A stretch of 64,000 bases of DNA from Enterobacter ludwigii (GCF_001750725.1 NZ_CP017279.1:4792001-4856000), one strand, 5' to 3'; positions 44,567 to 55,313 are shown, numbered from the stretch's first letter. Notes: generated by a model from the letters alone, not told the origin. Numbers and translations are program-made.

Positions 44567-45928
44567 ATGTTTGATAATTTAACCGATCGTTTGTCGCGCA
44601 CGCTGCGCAACATCAGCGGCCGCGGACGCCTTACCGAAGACAACATCAAGGAAACGCTGCGCGAAGTGCGCATGGCGCTGCTGGAAGCAGACGTCGCGTT
44701 GCCGGTTGTTCGTGATTTTATCAACCGCGTTAAAGAGAAGGCGGTTGGTCATGAAGTTAACAAGAGCCTGACCCCGGGTCAGGAGTTCGTCAAAATCGTC
44801 CGTAACGAACTGGTTTCGGCGATGGGCGAAGAGAACCAGGTGCTTAACCTGGCGGCACAGCCACCGGCCGTCGTGCTGATGGCGGGCCTGCAGGGTGCGG
44901 GTAAAACCACCAGCGTGGGTAAGCTGGGTAAATTCCTGCGTGAAAAGCACAAGAAAAAAGTGCTGGTCGTTTCTGCGGACGTCTATCGCCCGGCGGCGAT
45001 TAAACAGCTGGAAACCCTGGCGCAGCAGGTCAGCGTGGATTTCTTCCCGTCTGACGTTGCCCAGAAGCCTGTCGACATCGTTAACGCGGCGCTGAAAGAG
45101 GCGAAGCTGAAATTCTACGACGTGCTGCTGGTGGATACCGCCGGTCGTCTGCACGTTGACGAAGCGATGATGGATGAGATCAAACAGGTGCATGCCGCTA
45201 TCAATCCGGTAGAGACCCTGTTTGTTGTTGACGCCATGACCGGTCAGGATGCGGCGAACACCGCGAAAGCGTTTAACGAAGCGCTGCCGTTAACCGGCGT
45301 AGTGCTGACCAAAGTGGACGGTGACGCCCGCGGCGGTGCGGCGCTTTCGATTCGTCATATCACCGGCAAGCCGATTAAATTCCTCGGTGTGGGTGAGAAA
45401 ACCGAAGCGCTGGAGCCGTTCCACCCGGACCGTATCGCCTCCCGTATCCTCGGCATGGGCGACGTGCTGTCGCTTATCGAAGATATCGAGAGCAAGGTTG
45501 ACCGCGCCCAGGCTGAGAAGCTGGCCAGCAAGCTGAAAAAAGGCGACGGCTTTGACCTGACCGATTTCCTTGAGCAGCTGCGTCAGATGAAAAACATGGG
45601 CGGCATGGCAAGCCTGATGGGCAAACTGCCGGGCATGGGCCAGATCCCTGACAACGTAAAAGCGCAGATGGATGACAAGGTGCTGGTGCGTATGGAGGCG
45701 ATCATCAACTCGATGACCCTCAAGGAACGTGCTAACCCGGACATCATCAAAGGGTCCCGCAAACGCCGTATCGCAGCCGGTTGCGGCATGCAGGTGCAGG
45801 ACGTAAACCGCCTTCTGAAACAGTTCGACGACATGCAGCGCATGATGAAGAAAATGAAGAAAGGCGGCATGGCGAAGATGATGCGTGGCATGAAGGGCAT
45901 GATGCCGCCAGGATTCCCTGGCCGTTAA
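44567..45928 (+). CDS. ffh: Signal recognition particle protein Ffh
   Basis: The 453-aa GTPase has the N domain (1-85), the G domain with GLQGAGKTTSVGKLG near 105, DTAGRLHVD and TKVDGDARGG, and a methionine-rich M domain (about 300-453; KMGGMASLMGKLPGMGQ type) that binds 4.5S RNA and signal sequences. It delivers nascent inner-membrane proteins to FtsY and the translocon. A TATACT -10 lies upstream. The rpsP operon begins 190 bp downstream. Confidence 0.98.
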   Translation: MFDNLTDRLSRTLRNISGRGRLTEDNIKETLREVRMALLEADVALPVVRDFINRVKEKAVGHEVNKSLTPGQEFVKIVRNELVSAMGEENQVLNLAAQPPAVVLMAGLQGAGKTTSVGKLGKFLREKHKKKVLVVSADVYRPAAIKQLETLAQQVSVDFFPSDVAQKPVDIVNAALKEAKLKFYDVLLVDTAGRLHVDEAMMDEIKQVHAAINPVETLFVVDAMTGQDAANTAKAFNEALPLTGVVLTKVDGDARGGAALSIRHITGKPIKFLGVGEKTEALEPFHPDRIASRILGMGDVLSLIEDIESKVDRAQAEKLASKLKKGDGFDLTDFLEQLRQMKNMGGMASLMGKLPGMGQIPDNVKAQMDDKVLVRMEAIINSMTLKERANPDIIKGSRKRRIAAGCGMQVQDVNRLLKQFDDMQRMMKKMKKGGMAKMMRGMKGMMPPGFPGR

Positions 45929-46014
45929 TCGCCTGGCTGTTGGCTATTTTAATGCCGGGGTGTGCCCGAAAAGCACACCCTGGACGTGTTTTGCAGCAGA
46001 GTTTTAACTGCTGA

Positions 46015-46042
46015 TTGCATTTTCCCCAGAAATCAGTAAAAT
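46015..46042 (+). promoter_or_regulatory. Predicted promoter of the rpsP operon
   Basis: TTGCAT (46015-46020) and TAAAAT (46037-46042) with a 16-bp spacer form a plausible sigma-70 promoter ahead of rpsP-rimM-trmD-rplS. Confidence 0.55.
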
Positions 46043-46061
46043 TTTCGGGCTTTTAATATGA

Positions 46062-46367
<306 letters not shown>

Positions 46368-46385
46368 TCTGTCACGGTGGTCATG

Positions 46386-46922
46386 ATGAGCAATAAAGCA
46401 CCTGTTGAACCGATTGTATTGGGCAAAATGGGTTCTTGCTACGGTATTCGTGGTTGGCTCAGAGTGTTTTCCTCCACTGAAGACGCTGATAGCATTTTTA
46501 ATTACCAGCCCTGGTTTATCCAGAAAGCCGGTAAGTGGGAAGAGGTCGAGCTGGAAAGCTGGCGTCACCACAATCAGGACATCATCATCAAGCTGAAAGG
46601 CATTGACGATCGTGATGCCGCGAATGCACTGACTAATTGTGAAATTATCGTGGATTCGTCGCAGTTGCCGCAGCTGGAAGAGGGCGACTACTACTGGAAA
46701 GACCTTATGGATTGCCAGGTGGTCACCACTGAAGGTTATAGCCTGGGGAAAGTCATCGACATGATGGAAACCGGGTCAAATGACGTTCTCGTCATTAGGG
46801 CAAACCTGAAAGATGCATTTGGCATCAAGGAGCGGTTGGTTCCGTTCCTCGATGGACAGGTTATCAAGAAAGTCGATCTCGCTACTCAAACGATTGAAGT
46901 AGATTGGGATCCTGGTTTTTAA
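46386..46922 (+). CDS. rimM: 16S rRNA processing protein RimM
   Basis: The 178-aa protein has the RimM N-terminal domain ([20 protein letters not shown], near residues 8-27) and the PRC-barrel domain ([29 protein letters not shown]). It binds S19 and helps mature the 30S head. An adjacent ATG at 46383 could also serve. It is shorter by four residues than the E. coli form, where the N-terminus reads MSKQLTAQ. Confidence 0.96.
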   Translation: MSNKAPVEPIVLGKMGSCYGIRGWLRVFSSTEDADSIFNYQPWFIQKAGKWEEVELESWRHHNQDIIIKLKGIDDRDAANALTNCEIIVDSSQLPQLEEGDYYWKDLMDCQVVTTEGYSLGKVIDMMETGSNDVLVIRANLKDAFGIKERLVPFLDGQVIKKVDLATQTIEVDWDPGF

Positions 46923-46953
46923 ATTCTCCGGATAAACGGTAAAAGACGGCGCT

Positions 46954-47721
46954 ATGTGGATTGGCATAATTAGCCTGTTTCCTGAAATGTTCCGCGCGAT
47001 TACCGATTACGGGGTAACTGGCCGGGCAGTAAAGAATGGCCTGCTGAACATCCAGAGCTGGAGTCCTCGTGACTTTACGCATGACCGGCACCGTACCGTG
47101 GACGATCGTCCTTACGGCGGCGGACCGGGGATGTTAATGATGGTGCAACCCTTACGGGACGCCATTCACACAGCAAAAGCCGCGGCAGGTGAAGGCGCGA
47201 AGGTGATTTATCTGTCACCTCAGGGACGCAAGCTTGATCAAGCGGGCGTCAGCGAACTGGCGACGAATCAAAAATTGATTCTGGTCTGTGGTCGCTACGA
47301 AGGGATAGATGAGCGCGTAATTCAAACCGAGATTGACGAAGAATGGTCTATCGGCGATTACGTACTCAGCGGTGGTGAGTTACCAGCGATGACGCTGATT
47401 GACTCCGTTGCCCGGTTCATTCCGGGTGTACTGGGCCATGAAGCTTCGGCAACGGAAGATTCCTTTGCTGATGGGTTGCTGGACTGTCCACACTATACTC
47501 GTCCTGAAGTGTTAGAAGGGATGGAAGTACCGGCGGTGTTACTGTCAGGAAACCATGCTGAGATACGTCGCTGGCGTTTGAAGCAGTCGCTGGGCCGAAC
47601 CTGGCTTAGAAGACCTGAACTTCTGGAAAACCTGGCTCTGACTGAAGAGCAAGCAAAGTTGCTGGCCGAGTTCAAAAAAGAACACGCGCAACAGCAGCAT
47701 GAACATGATGGGAATGCGTAA
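46954..47721 (+). CDS. trmD: tRNA (guanine-N1-)-methyltransferase TrmD
   Basis: The 255-aa SPOUT methyltransferase makes m1G37 in tRNAs that read CNN codons and Pro codons, preventing frameshifts. It has the trefoil-knot segments [19 protein letters not shown] and [15 protein letters not shown], with catalytic D169-type residues in [17 protein letters not shown]. It follows rimM by 31 bp in the operon. Confidence 0.98.
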   Translation: MWIGIISLFPEMFRAITDYGVTGRAVKNGLLNIQSWSPRDFTHDRHRTVDDRPYGGGPGMLMMVQPLRDAIHTAKAAAGEGAKVIYLSPQGRKLDQAGVSELATNQKLILVCGRYEGIDERVIQTEIDEEWSIGDYVLSGGELPAMTLIDSVARFIPGVLGHEASATEDSFADGLLDCPHYTRPEVLEGMEVPAVLLSGNHAEIRRWRLKQSLGRTWLRRPELLENLALTEEQAKLLAEFKKEHAQQQHEHDGNA

Positions 47722-47761
47722 TACGCTCCCGAATATCAGTTTACCCAGGATAAGAGATTAA

Positions 47762-48112
<351 letters not shown>

Positions 48113-48136
48113 GATTCGCTTAAGCGACATCCTGTT

Positions 48137-48170
48137 AAAAAGGGCTGGCCGAAAGGCTGGCCCTTTTTTA
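48137..48170 (+). terminator. Terminator of the rpsP operon
   Basis: AAAAAGGGCTGGCC-GAAA-GGCTGGCCCTTTTTTA forms a stem with two G-U wobbles, a GAAA tetraloop and a T-run, 30 bp after rplS. Confidence 0.88.
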
Positions 48171-48243
48171 TTCCATCGCACCTCTCGCATTAACCCTTTC
48201 GTCATAAATCATTTACAATGCTGGCCTCTTAACGGGAGGGAAA

Positions 48244-48648
48244 GTGGATAACGTACTGCATCGGCATAACTGGAAACGCGCAGCGGCTTTGACCGCGCTG
48301 TTTGCGATCCTGCTGATCGTGGTTGCGCCGCTTATCTCCATCTCGCTGCAAAAAGATCCCATGAGCGCCATGCCGGGAATGCATCATGACATGAGCATGA
48401 TGTCGATGGATGAGCACCATGGCGATATGTCGCACTCGATGCCCGTCGACCATGCGGAAGCGTGTGGCTACTGTGTACTGTTAGCGCATGTGCCGGGCAT
48501 GATGCTGGCGCTGATTGTACTGCTCAGTGTGGTACTGCAAAGGAGTCGCGTTACACCGCCGCAACCGCCGGTCAGCCACTGGCACTTTTTCCCCTGGCTC
48601 TTTCCTGATACCCGCGCGCCGCCGCGGCAGTCTGCTTTTTCCCTTTAA
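48244..48648 (+). CDS. DUF2946-family membrane protein, Met/His-rich
   Basis: The 134-aa protein starts with GTG behind GGGAGGGAAA. It has an N-terminal helix (AALTALFAILLIVVAPLISI), a loop dense in Met and His (MSAMPGMHHDMSMMSMDEHH, 40-59), CGYC near 78, and a second helix (GMMLALIVLLSVVL). Such proteins are linked to copper handling; the Met/His loop and CxxC suit Cu(I) binding. It precedes a PepSY-type membrane protein by 39 bp. Neither gene is at this place in E. coli K-12. Confidence 0.75.
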   Translation: MDNVLHRHNWKRAAALTALFAILLIVVAPLISISLQKDPMSAMPGMHHDMSMMSMDEHHGDMSHSMPVDHAEACGYCVLLAHVPGMMLALIVLLSVVLQRSRVTPPQPPVSHWHFFPWLFPDTRAPPRQSAFSL

Positions 48649-48687
48649 AAAAAAAATCGATAACTTTTTGCCTTAAAAAGGAAAAGT

Positions 48688-50058
48688 ATGACTACCTGCA
48701 CTCCGCGCGCGGCATGGGGAAACCTGCTGCGTCGACTCCATTTCTATGTCGGGCTGTTTGTTGGCCCGTTTATCTTCTTCGCCGCGCTGACCGGTACGCT
48801 GTATGTGGCGACGCCGCAGCTGGAAAACACGCTCTACCGGCACGCGTTGCACACGGATTCGGTGGGAGAGGCACGGCCTCTGGCCGAGCAGATTGCCGTG
48901 GCGGAAAACGCCGTGGGTTCAGATCTGCGCCTGCATGCCGTTCGTCCGGGGCTGGTTGACGGTGATACTACCCGCGTGATGTTCGCTGACCCTGCGCTTG
49001 GCCCGTCGGAGAACCGCGCTATCTTTGTGGATCCCGTGAGCCTTGAGGTGCGGGGCGATATGACGGTGTACGGCACGAGTGGCATTCTGCCGTTGCGCCA
49101 GACCATCGATTATCTGCACACCTCGTTGATGCTTGGCGATGTCGGGCGTCTCTATAGCGAGCTGGCCGCCTCCTGGATGTGGGTTGCCGCGCTGGGTGGA
49201 ATCGCCCTGTGGTTTTACACCCGACCAAAACGTCGGATGAACAACCGTTTCCAGAACCGCCGTCGTGTGCATGTGGCACTGGGCTGGGTGTTGCTGGGGG
49301 GAATGTTATTGTTTTCAGCGACAGGCCTGACGTGGTCTCAGTGGGCGGGCGGTAACGTGGATACACTGCGTGCCCGGATGAACTGGCTTACGCCGCAGGT
49401 CAATACTACGCTCTCCGGTGTGCCTGCCATCATGGACGAGCACGCTGAGCACCGGGGGCATCATAGCGGGATGATGATGCCCGGGATGGTGATGGATCCG
49501 ACGCTTTTTGATGACGTCCTGCATGCCGCCCGTACGGCGGGTATAGATGCCAGCAAGCTCGAAATCCGCCCGGCGAAAACGGCTGAACAGGCCTGGACCG
49601 TGACGGAAATCGATCGCAGCTGGCCGACTCAGGTCGATGCGGTGTCGGTCGATCCGCACTCCCTGCACATTCTGGACAGAACCCGGTTTGAAGATTTCCC
49701 CTTAATGGCAAAACTGACCCGCTGGGGTGTGGATTTCCACATGGGGATTTTGTTTGGGCTGGCCAATCAGCTGTTGCTGATCGCGTTCGGTATTGCCCTG
49801 TGCGTGCTGATCGTCTGGGGATACCGGATGTGGTGGATGCGTCGTCCGGCGCAATCGGTCGTGAACCCGGTTCAGACGCTCTGTCAGAGCTGGCTGGCGC
49901 TATCGGGATGGGGAAGAGCCGTCACGGCGATAGTGAGTGTCCTGCTGGGGCTGGCGATGCCGGTGATGGGTGTGAGTCTGGCCCTGTTTGTGCTGGTCGA
50001 CTGGCTGCGCTGGCGAGCGGCAACAGGCGTGTCGCTCGCAGAATCATCGGTTAAATAA
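48688..50058 (+). CDS. PepSY-associated TM protein
   Basis: The 456-aa protein has four main membrane segments (RLHFYVGLFVGPFIFFAALT; WMWVAALGGIALWFYT; VALGWVLLGGMLLFSATGLT; LANQLLLIAFGIALCVLIVW) and periplasmic PepSY-like regions (about 60-140 and 235-330). The second contains a Met/His cluster, HAEHRGHHSGMMMPGMVMD. The family includes iron- and copper-linked reductases such as PiuB. With the DUF2946 gene it probably forms a metal-related membrane unit; the metal is inferred. It ends 2 bp from the convergent yfiB stop. Confidence 0.8.
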   Translation: MTTCTPRAAWGNLLRRLHFYVGLFVGPFIFFAALTGTLYVATPQLENTLYRHALHTDSVGEARPLAEQIAVAENAVGSDLRLHAVRPGLVDGDTTRVMFADPALGPSENRAIFVDPVSLEVRGDMTVYGTSGILPLRQTIDYLHTSLMLGDVGRLYSELAASWMWVAALGGIALWFYTRPKRRMNNRFQNRRRVHVALGWVLLGGMLLFSATGLTWSQWAGGNVDTLRARMNWLTPQVNTTLSGVPAIMDEHAEHRGHHSGMMMPGMVMDPTLFDDVLHAARTAGIDASKLEIRPAKTAEQAWTVTEIDRSWPTQVDAVSVDPHSLHILDRTRFEDFPLMAKLTRWGVDFHMGILFGLANQLLLIAFGIALCVLIVWGYRMWWMRRPAQSVVNPVQTLCQSWLALSGWGRAVTAIVSVLLGLAMPVMGVSLALFVLVDWLRWRAATGVSLAESSVK

Positions 50059-50060
50059 CC

Positions 50061-50546
50061 TTATGGCGTGCTGATAACCACCGCAACCCGGCGGTTTTCA
50101 GCGCGCCCTTTTGCAGTACTGTTGCTCGCAACAGGGTATTTTTTGCCTAACCCCTGCGTGGTGAGGTTGCTGCGCGGGATATTGGCTCCCTTCGCCCAGG
50201 CGTCGGCGACCGCATTTGCACGTTTCAATGACAGCGCTTCGTTGTAGCGCTCTTCGCCGTAGTTGTCCGTGTGACCGTCCATACGCGCGTGGTTCAGGCC
50301 GGTTGCCGCGAGGCGAGAGGCCATGGTCTTGATCTGCGTTTCACTTTCCGCACGCAGCCTGGCGTCATTTTTATCAAACAGGATGGTATCTGACAGGCCA
50401 AGAGACCAGTCGCCGTTCAGTTCGTTAAAACCGTAAGACTTCATCGCCGCAATCTGCTCAGGAGTGAACTTGCCTTGCGGCGGTGACTGGCAACCTGCCA
50501 GCACGACTGAGGCTAATAACAACGGCGCGAAGTATCGCTTTAACAT
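50061..50546 (-). CDS. yfiB: YfiB OmpA-like lipoprotein
   Basis: The 161-aa protein has a lipobox VLAGC (Cys19) and an OmpA-type peptidoglycan-binding domain (MDGHTDNYGEERYNEALSLK, GRAENRRVAVVI). In the YfiBNR system it sequesters the periplasmic repressor YfiR at the outer membrane and so frees DgcN. It follows dgcN by 12 bp, so all three genes form one operon. Confidence 0.95.
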   Translation of the reverse strand: MLKRYFAPLLLASVVLAGCQSPPQGKFTPEQIAAMKSYGFNELNGDWSLGLSDTILFDKNDARLRAESETQIKTMASRLAATGLNHARMDGHTDNYGEERYNEALSLKRANAVADAWAKGANIPRSNLTTQGLGKKYPVASNSTAKGRAENRRVAVVISTP

Positions 50547-50558
50547 ATCGTTTCCCTT

Positions 50559-51779
50559 CTAATTTATCGTTTTTGTACGCTGGTTTTTAACCTGGTACAT
50601 ATTGCGGTCGGCTTTCTCCAGTAATGCTTCCACAGAACCATTTTCCCACGCCAGAGCAAAGCCAATACTGAGTGACATTGATGCTTTTTGCCCGTTATGC
50701 AATTCGAACGGGCGGATAAACTGCTGCGATAAGGCAGCACAAAGATGTTGAACCTCAGGCTCTGAATGGACGCCGTACAGCACCATGGCAAACTCGTCGC
50801 CGCCAAGGCGGTATGACTGATGGCGCTTATCACCGAACTCGACCATTCTTCTGGCGACTTCAATCAGCACACAGTCTCCTGCCGCGTGTCCCCAGGTGTC
50901 ATTAATAAACTTAAAATTATCACCGTCGAGGAAGAGCAGGGCCGAGTTTGTTTTTGCTGAGGGGTCATTCATTAATGCCGCGATGCTGTTACGAAACGCC
51001 GCACGGTTGGCAAGACCCGTCAGCGGGTCGTGCATGGCGGTGCGTAATAGCTGGGCGTTTTTCGCCTGCAGTTTAAGCTGCCACTCCTCCATTTCATCCA
51101 GAAGGCTGTTGAAGTCCTCGCCAAACTGGTGAAATTCTTCAATGCGCCCGTCTTTCACCCGTCGGGAGAAGTTACGGTTAGTGCGTACGTCATGAACGAC
51201 GTCAGTAATGTTTTGCAGCGCTGTAACCATGCCGTGATGCAAGGATTGCGTAATGGTCAGTGCGACCACCGTCGCAAACAGAATACAGCCGGTGAGAACG
51301 GCAAACGACATCCAGATGAAGTGGCTTATCAGGCTGTCACGCGCGGTAAGGCGTATTTCGCCAATCGTTGAGCCGTTATGGAATACGGGCTGGGAAATCG
51401 GCTCGGGGAAAAGCCAGCGGCTGACCAGTGCGCCCAGAGTGTCGTTGTTATCCGCCGGGTTCCACGACCAGTACGCAAAGCGTTTTTTGTGCACGTTGAG
51501 GACTTCAGCCACGGCAAACTGGCCCTGTTTGCCAAGGGCGGCAAGCGTTTCATTGGCTGCCACTGAATCGTTGAACACCAGGGAGGCTTCAAGGCTGTGG
51601 CTCATGGTGGCGCCGGTTAATTCGAGATTCTTTTGTGCGTATTGCTTTAATGTCACGACGGAGGCAAAACAGAGGAGCAGCCATATTAATGTCATCGTGA
51701 TGATGACGCTTATCATGCTGATTCGTCTGAGTGTTCTTTTAAACGTCGGACGTGGCGCTGAAGTGAAATCTTTATCCAT
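50559..51779 (-). CDS. dgcN: Diguanylate cyclase DgcN (YfiN)
   Basis: The 406-aa protein has two membrane helices (about 20-45 and 155-178) flanking a periplasmic domain, a HAMP segment, and a GGDEF domain with YRLGGDEFAMVLYG near 325. It makes cyclic di-GMP, raising adhesion and blocking motility. An RxxD-type inhibitory site is not clearly seen (ALSQQFIRPF in its place). The ATG overlaps the yfiR stop by 8 bp. Confidence 0.95.
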   Translation of the reverse strand: MDKDFTSAPRPTFKRTLRRISMISVIITMTLIWLLLCFASVVTLKQYAQKNLELTGATMSHSLEASLVFNDSVAANETLAALGKQGQFAVAEVLNVHKKRFAYWSWNPADNNDTLGALVSRWLFPEPISQPVFHNGSTIGEIRLTARDSLISHFIWMSFAVLTGCILFATVVALTITQSLHHGMVTALQNITDVVHDVRTNRNFSRRVKDGRIEEFHQFGEDFNSLLDEMEEWQLKLQAKNAQLLRTAMHDPLTGLANRAAFRNSIAALMNDPSAKTNSALLFLDGDNFKFINDTWGHAAGDCVLIEVARRMVEFGDKRHQSYRLGGDEFAMVLYGVHSEPEVQHLCAALSQQFIRPFELHNGQKASMSLSIGFALAWENGSVEALLEKADRNMYQVKNQRTKTIN

Positions 51780-52308
51780 GCTGCTTATTCCGTGCGAGCA
51801 TTAATACATCCGGATTGACTCTCACGCCACTGCGAGTCAGCGCATCCAGATTGACGGAAAACCGGACATGGTTGCGATCAATTATCAGGCAAAAGGCGCT
51901 GCCAATAATACATTCCGGATTTTGCTCTGAGATTAATAGCAATGCTCTGCCCTGATACTGACTTATTAATTCACGTTGTTTTACGGGGGATTCCGCCCCG
52001 AAATAAATAGCATCACACGTCGCGGACAGGGCTTCCTGATCGTTACGCACAATAACGGGGGTATAAGGTAATTCGCTTTGCCCGTCCTTGCTGGTGAGTG
52101 CATGCGTGTAGTGAGAAGAAGCATAAACACAGAGTTTTGGCTGGCCGGAAAGTGACGGCCATCGGGTGTAGCTCACAATACCTGAAACGATCGAACGTAC
52201 CGATTTATCGGTTTCGGTGAACGTGCCTGCCGCTGCTGGGCCCACCATAAGGAACAGCATTAGCACCAGAGTGAGTCGGAAAAAAGAGATCAAGAATAAA
52301 TTTCTCAC
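51772..52308 (-). CDS. yfiR: YfiR periplasmic repressor of DgcN
   Basis: The protein has a signal peptide (FRLTLVLMLFLMVGPAAAG) followed by the DUF4154 domain with IVSGIVSYTRWPSLSGQPKL, SEQNPECIIGSAFCLII and ALTRSGVRVNPDVLMLARNK. It binds the periplasmic part of DgcN and inhibits it; conserved cysteines sense redox state. I place the start at GTG 52308 (178 aa), behind GGCGGA. A later methionine (LM near residue 17) is possible, and the open frame extends to 52368. Confidence 0.85.
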   Translation of the reverse strand: MRNLFLISFFRLTLVLMLFLMVGPAAAGTFTETDKSVRSIVSGIVSYTRWPSLSGQPKLCVYASSHYTHALTSKDGQSELPYTPVIVRNDQEALSATCDAIYFGAESPVKQRELISQYQGRALLLISEQNPECIIGSAFCLIIDRNHVRFSVNLDALTRSGVRVNPDVLMLARNKQHG

Positions 52309-52461
52309 CAGAATCCGCCACTTCGCTCCGGAAATAGATGTCCTTAAGAGTTGTGGGCAGAATACCATTGTTTATCAGAGCCGTCATTATGTCAGAATTT
52401 TCCCTGCCTCGACCTAAGCTAAATCCTACACTTTGTTATATTCCGGTGAATAAAAAGAGGC

Positions 52462-52836
52462 TTAATTAAGTCTGCTGGAGCGCATGCTTTCATCCATGCC
52501 TTTTTGCCATGACTCGTGCAGTTTTGCTGCATTTTCAGCAGTATCGCAGCTGGCAGGAAAAGATTTGCCCGCTAATCCCCAGGCGTGGAGAAAACCTTCT
52601 TCACACACTTTCTTCTGTCCGTCTGCATATCCCCGGAGATATTCACTACGATCAACTTGTGGATCATTAAAATTATCGGCCAGCGTCTGGTTATCTTTAA
52701 CCGGCAGACCATTCATGGCGTCTTCTTTACCTGCATCAAACCAGCTGGGGCTGGTCCAGTCCGGGTGGAAGGTATAAGGATTGATTTGGCAACCCGATAA
52801 AATGAGCGACAACAGCACCAGAGCAATTGAACGCAT
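52462..52836 (-). CDS. yfiL: YfiL lipoprotein (DUF2799)
   Basis: The 124-aa protein starts MRSIALVLLSLILSGCQ with lipobox LSGC (Cys16). The mature region SWFDAGKEDAMNGLPVKD, then RSEYLRGYADGQKKVC matches the DUF2799 family. Its function is unknown. GGAGA lies at the right distance from ATG 52836; an ATG six bases earlier is too close. It is divergent from aroF. Confidence 0.88.
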   Translation of the reverse strand: MRSIALVLLSLILSGCQINPYTFHPDWTSPSWFDAGKEDAMNGLPVKDNQTLADNFNDPQVDRSEYLRGYADGQKKVCEEGFLHAWGLAGKSFPASCDTAENAAKLHESWQKGMDESMRSSRLN

Positions 52837-52938
52837 AGCCATTCTCCTTTTTTCTTCAGCATAGCCTGGTAACGGAAAGAAGTGGTGTAATTTAAAGTTT
52901 ACGACTATGGCGGCTGATTTTTGCAATAAATTGGCATT

Positions 52939-52988
52939 CGTAAAGAAAAGTGTACGTATTTTGGATTGAAATCTTTACTTGTTATGGT
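52939..52988 (+). promoter_or_regulatory. TyrR box and promoter of aroF-tyrA
   Basis: CGTAAAGAAAAGTGTACG (52939-52956) fits the TyrR box TGTAAA-N6-TTTACA with the essential G and C 15 apart. It abuts a promoter with TTGGAT (52961) and TATGGT (52983), spacer 16. Tyrosine-bound TyrR would repress here. Confidence 0.75.
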
Positions 52989-53050
52989 ATCGTTGTTTCA
53001 CCTCTTCGAGGAAAACAACTATCGCAAACGAGCTTTACAGGATCGCAATC

Positions 53051-54121
53051 ATGCAAAAAGACGCGCTGAACAACGTACACATCACTGACGAACAGATTTT
53101 GATTACTCCGGATCAACTGAAAGCGGAATTCCCGCTGAGCGTCGCGCAGGAGGCTCAAATCGAGCACTCGCGTCAGACCATTTCAGACATTATCGCTGGC
53201 CGCGATCCGCGCCTGCTGGTGGTATGTGGTCCTTGTTCTATTCACGATCCTGAAGCCGCCATTGAGTACGCTCGTCGATTTAAAACATTAGCGGAGGAGG
53301 TCAGCGATAGCCTCTATCTGGTAATGCGCGTCTATTTTGAGAAGCCACGTACCACCGTTGGCTGGAAAGGGTTGATTAACGATCCGCACATGGATGGCTC
53401 GTTTGATGTGGAAGCAGGGCTGAAAATTGCGCGTCGCCTGCTGGTGGAGCTGGTCAGCATGGGGCTGCCGCTGGCCACTGAAGCGCTGGATCCGAACAGC
53501 CCGCAGTACCTGGGCGACCTGTTTAGCTGGTCTGCCATTGGGGCACGCACCACAGAATCACAAACCCACCGCGAGATGGCGTCTGGCCTGTCGATGCCGG
53601 TTGGTTTTAAAAACGGTACCGATGGCAGCCTGGCCACTGCAATTAACGCCATGCGTGCCGCGGCAATGCCGCACCGTTTTGTTGGCATTAACCAGGCGGG
53701 GCAGGTTTGCCTCCTGCAAACGCAGGGTAACCCGGATGGTCACGTGATCCTGCGCGGTGGTAAAGCACCGAACTACAGCCCGGCAGATGTGGCACAGTGT
53801 GAAAAAGAGATGGAGCAGGCGGGACTGCGCCCGGCACTGATGGTAGATTGCAGTCATGGTAATTCGAATAAAGATTACCGTCGTCAGCCTGCGGTTGCGG
53901 AATCTGTGGTGGCACAGATAAAAGACGGCAACCGTTCTATTATCGGTCTGATGATTGAGAGCAATATTCACGAAGGCAATCAGTCATCTGAACAACCGCG
54001 CAGCGCAATGAAGCACGGCGTATCCGTCACGGATGCCTGCATCAGCTGGGAAACCACCGACGCGCTGCTGCGTGAGATCCATAAAGATGTAAGCGGCCAG
54101 CTGGCGACGCGTCTGGCTTAA
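53051..54121 (+). CDS. aroF: Tyrosine-sensitive DAHP synthase
   Basis: The 356-aa class I-alpha enzyme condenses phosphoenolpyruvate and erythrose 4-phosphate to DAHP, the first shikimate-pathway step. It has the motifs [11 protein letters not shown] near 60, [15 protein letters not shown] near 97 and [10 protein letters not shown] near 268. Asn8, known to matter for tyrosine inhibition in E. coli AroF, is kept. The start at 53051 gives the E. coli length. It is co-transcribed with tyrA 10 bp downstream. Confidence 0.97.
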   Translation: MQKDALNNVHITDEQILITPDQLKAEFPLSVAQEAQIEHSRQTISDIIAGRDPRLLVVCGPCSIHDPEAAIEYARRFKTLAEEVSDSLYLVMRVYFEKPRTTVGWKGLINDPHMDGSFDVEAGLKIARRLLVELVSMGLPLATEALDPNSPQYLGDLFSWSAIGARTTESQTHREMASGLSMPVGFKNGTDGSLATAINAMRAAAMPHRFVGINQAGQVCLLQTQGNPDGHVILRGGKAPNYSPADVAQCEKEMEQAGLRPALMVDCSHGNSNKDYRRQPAVAESVVAQIKDGNRSIIGLMIESNIHEGNQSSEQPRSAMKHGVSVTDACISWETTDALLREIHKDVSGQLATRLA

Positions 54122-54131
54122 GAGGGTAGTT

Positions 54132-55253
54132 ATGGTTGCTGAATTGACCGCGTTACGCGATCAAATTGATGAAGTGGATAAGGCGTTGCTGGACCTGCTG
54201 GCGCGCCGTATGGCTCTGGTTGCCGAAGTGGGTGAGGTAAAAAGCAAATACGGCCTGCCGATTTACGTCCCGGAGCGTGAGGCATCCATGCTGGCCTCGC
54301 GGCGCAAAGAGGCCCAGGCGCTGGGCGTCTCGCCGGATCTGATTGAAGATGTCTTGCGTCGCGTAATGCGGGAATCCTATTCCAGCGAAAACGATAAGGG
54401 CTTCAAAACCCTCTGTCCGTCCCTGCGCCCGGTGGTTATTGTGGGTGGTGCGGGCCAGATGGGGCGTCTGTTTGAAAAAATGCTGACGCTTTCTGGTTAT
54501 CAGGTTCGCATTCTGGAAAAAGAGGACTGGGAACACGCGCCAGCGCTGATGGCCGATGCTGGGATGGTTATCGTCAGCGTGCCTATCCACGTGACGGAGC
54601 AGATCATCGGCAAGCTTCCACCGTTGCCGAAAGATTGCATCCTGGTTGACCTTGCATCGGTCAAAAATGGCCCCCTGCAGGCGATGCTGGCGGCGCATAC
54701 TGGCCCGGTGCTTGGCCTGCACCCGATGTTTGGTCCGGACAGTGGCAGCCTGGCGAAGCAGGTTGTGGTGTACTGCGATGGTCGTCAGCCGGAGGCCTAT
54801 CAGTGGTTCCTGGAACAGATCCAGGTATGGGGTGCCAGGTTGCACCGGATCAGCGCGGTAGAGCACGATCAGAACATGGCGTTCATTCAGGCGCTGCGCC
54901 ACTTTGCGACCTTTGCCTACGGTTTGCATCTGGCGGAAGAGAATGTGCAGCTTGAACAGCTGCTGGCGCTCTCTTCACCGATCTATCGCCTGGAGCTGGC
55001 GATGGTTGGGCGTTTGTTCGCTCAGGATCCGCAGCTTTACGCCGACATTATTATGTCCTCTGAGAACAACCTGGCGCTTATCAAACGTTATTACCAGCGG
55101 TTTGGTGAAGCGATCACCTTGCTGGAGCATGGCGATAAACAGGCGTTTATCGACAGCTTCCGTAAAGTCGAGCACTGGTTTGGCGATTATGCGCAACGTT
55201 TTCAGAGTGAGAGCCGCACGCTTTTGCGTCAGGCAAATGACAGTCGCCAGTAA
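54132..55253 (+). CDS. tyrA: Chorismate mutase/prephenate dehydrogenase
   Basis: The 373-aa bifunctional enzyme has an N-terminal chorismate mutase (1-90; [19 protein letters not shown]) and an NAD-dependent prephenate dehydrogenase with [13 protein letters not shown] near 104, [18 protein letters not shown] near 195 and [14 protein letters not shown] near 245. It makes 4-hydroxyphenylpyruvate for tyrosine and is inhibited by tyrosine. It ends the aroF operon. Confidence 0.97.
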   Translation: MVAELTALRDQIDEVDKALLDLLARRMALVAEVGEVKSKYGLPIYVPEREASMLASRRKEAQALGVSPDLIEDVLRRVMRESYSSENDKGFKTLCPSLRPVVIVGGAGQMGRLFEKMLTLSGYQVRILEKEDWEHAPALMADAGMVIVSVPIHVTEQIIGKLPPLPKDCILVDLASVKNGPLQAMLAAHTGPVLGLHPMFGPDSGSLAKQVVVYCDGRQPEAYQWFLEQIQVWGARLHRISAVEHDQNMAFIQALRHFATFAYGLHLAEENVQLEQLLALSSPIYRLELAMVGRLFAQDPQLYADIIMSSENNLALIKRYYQRFGEAITLLEHGDKQAFIDSFRKVEHWFGDYAQRFQSESRTLLRQANDSRQ

Positions 55254-55272
55254 TGCGATGATGTATATACTA

Positions 55273-55296
55273 AAAGCCAGCAATGCTGGCTTTTTT
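55273..55296 (+). terminator. Terminator of aroF-tyrA
   Basis: AAAGCCAGC-AAT-GCTGGCTTTTTT, 20 bp after tyrA, with a T-run. It separates the operon from the SMP-30 gene, whose start is only 17 bp further on. Confidence 0.88.
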
Positions 55297-55313
55297 CATT
55301 TTGGGGAACTGTT

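Noticed and set aside
54153..54929. A 258-codon minus-strand frame inside tyrA.
   Set aside because: It is antisense to a well-conserved core gene, with His/Arg/Gln-rich composition typical of shadow frames.
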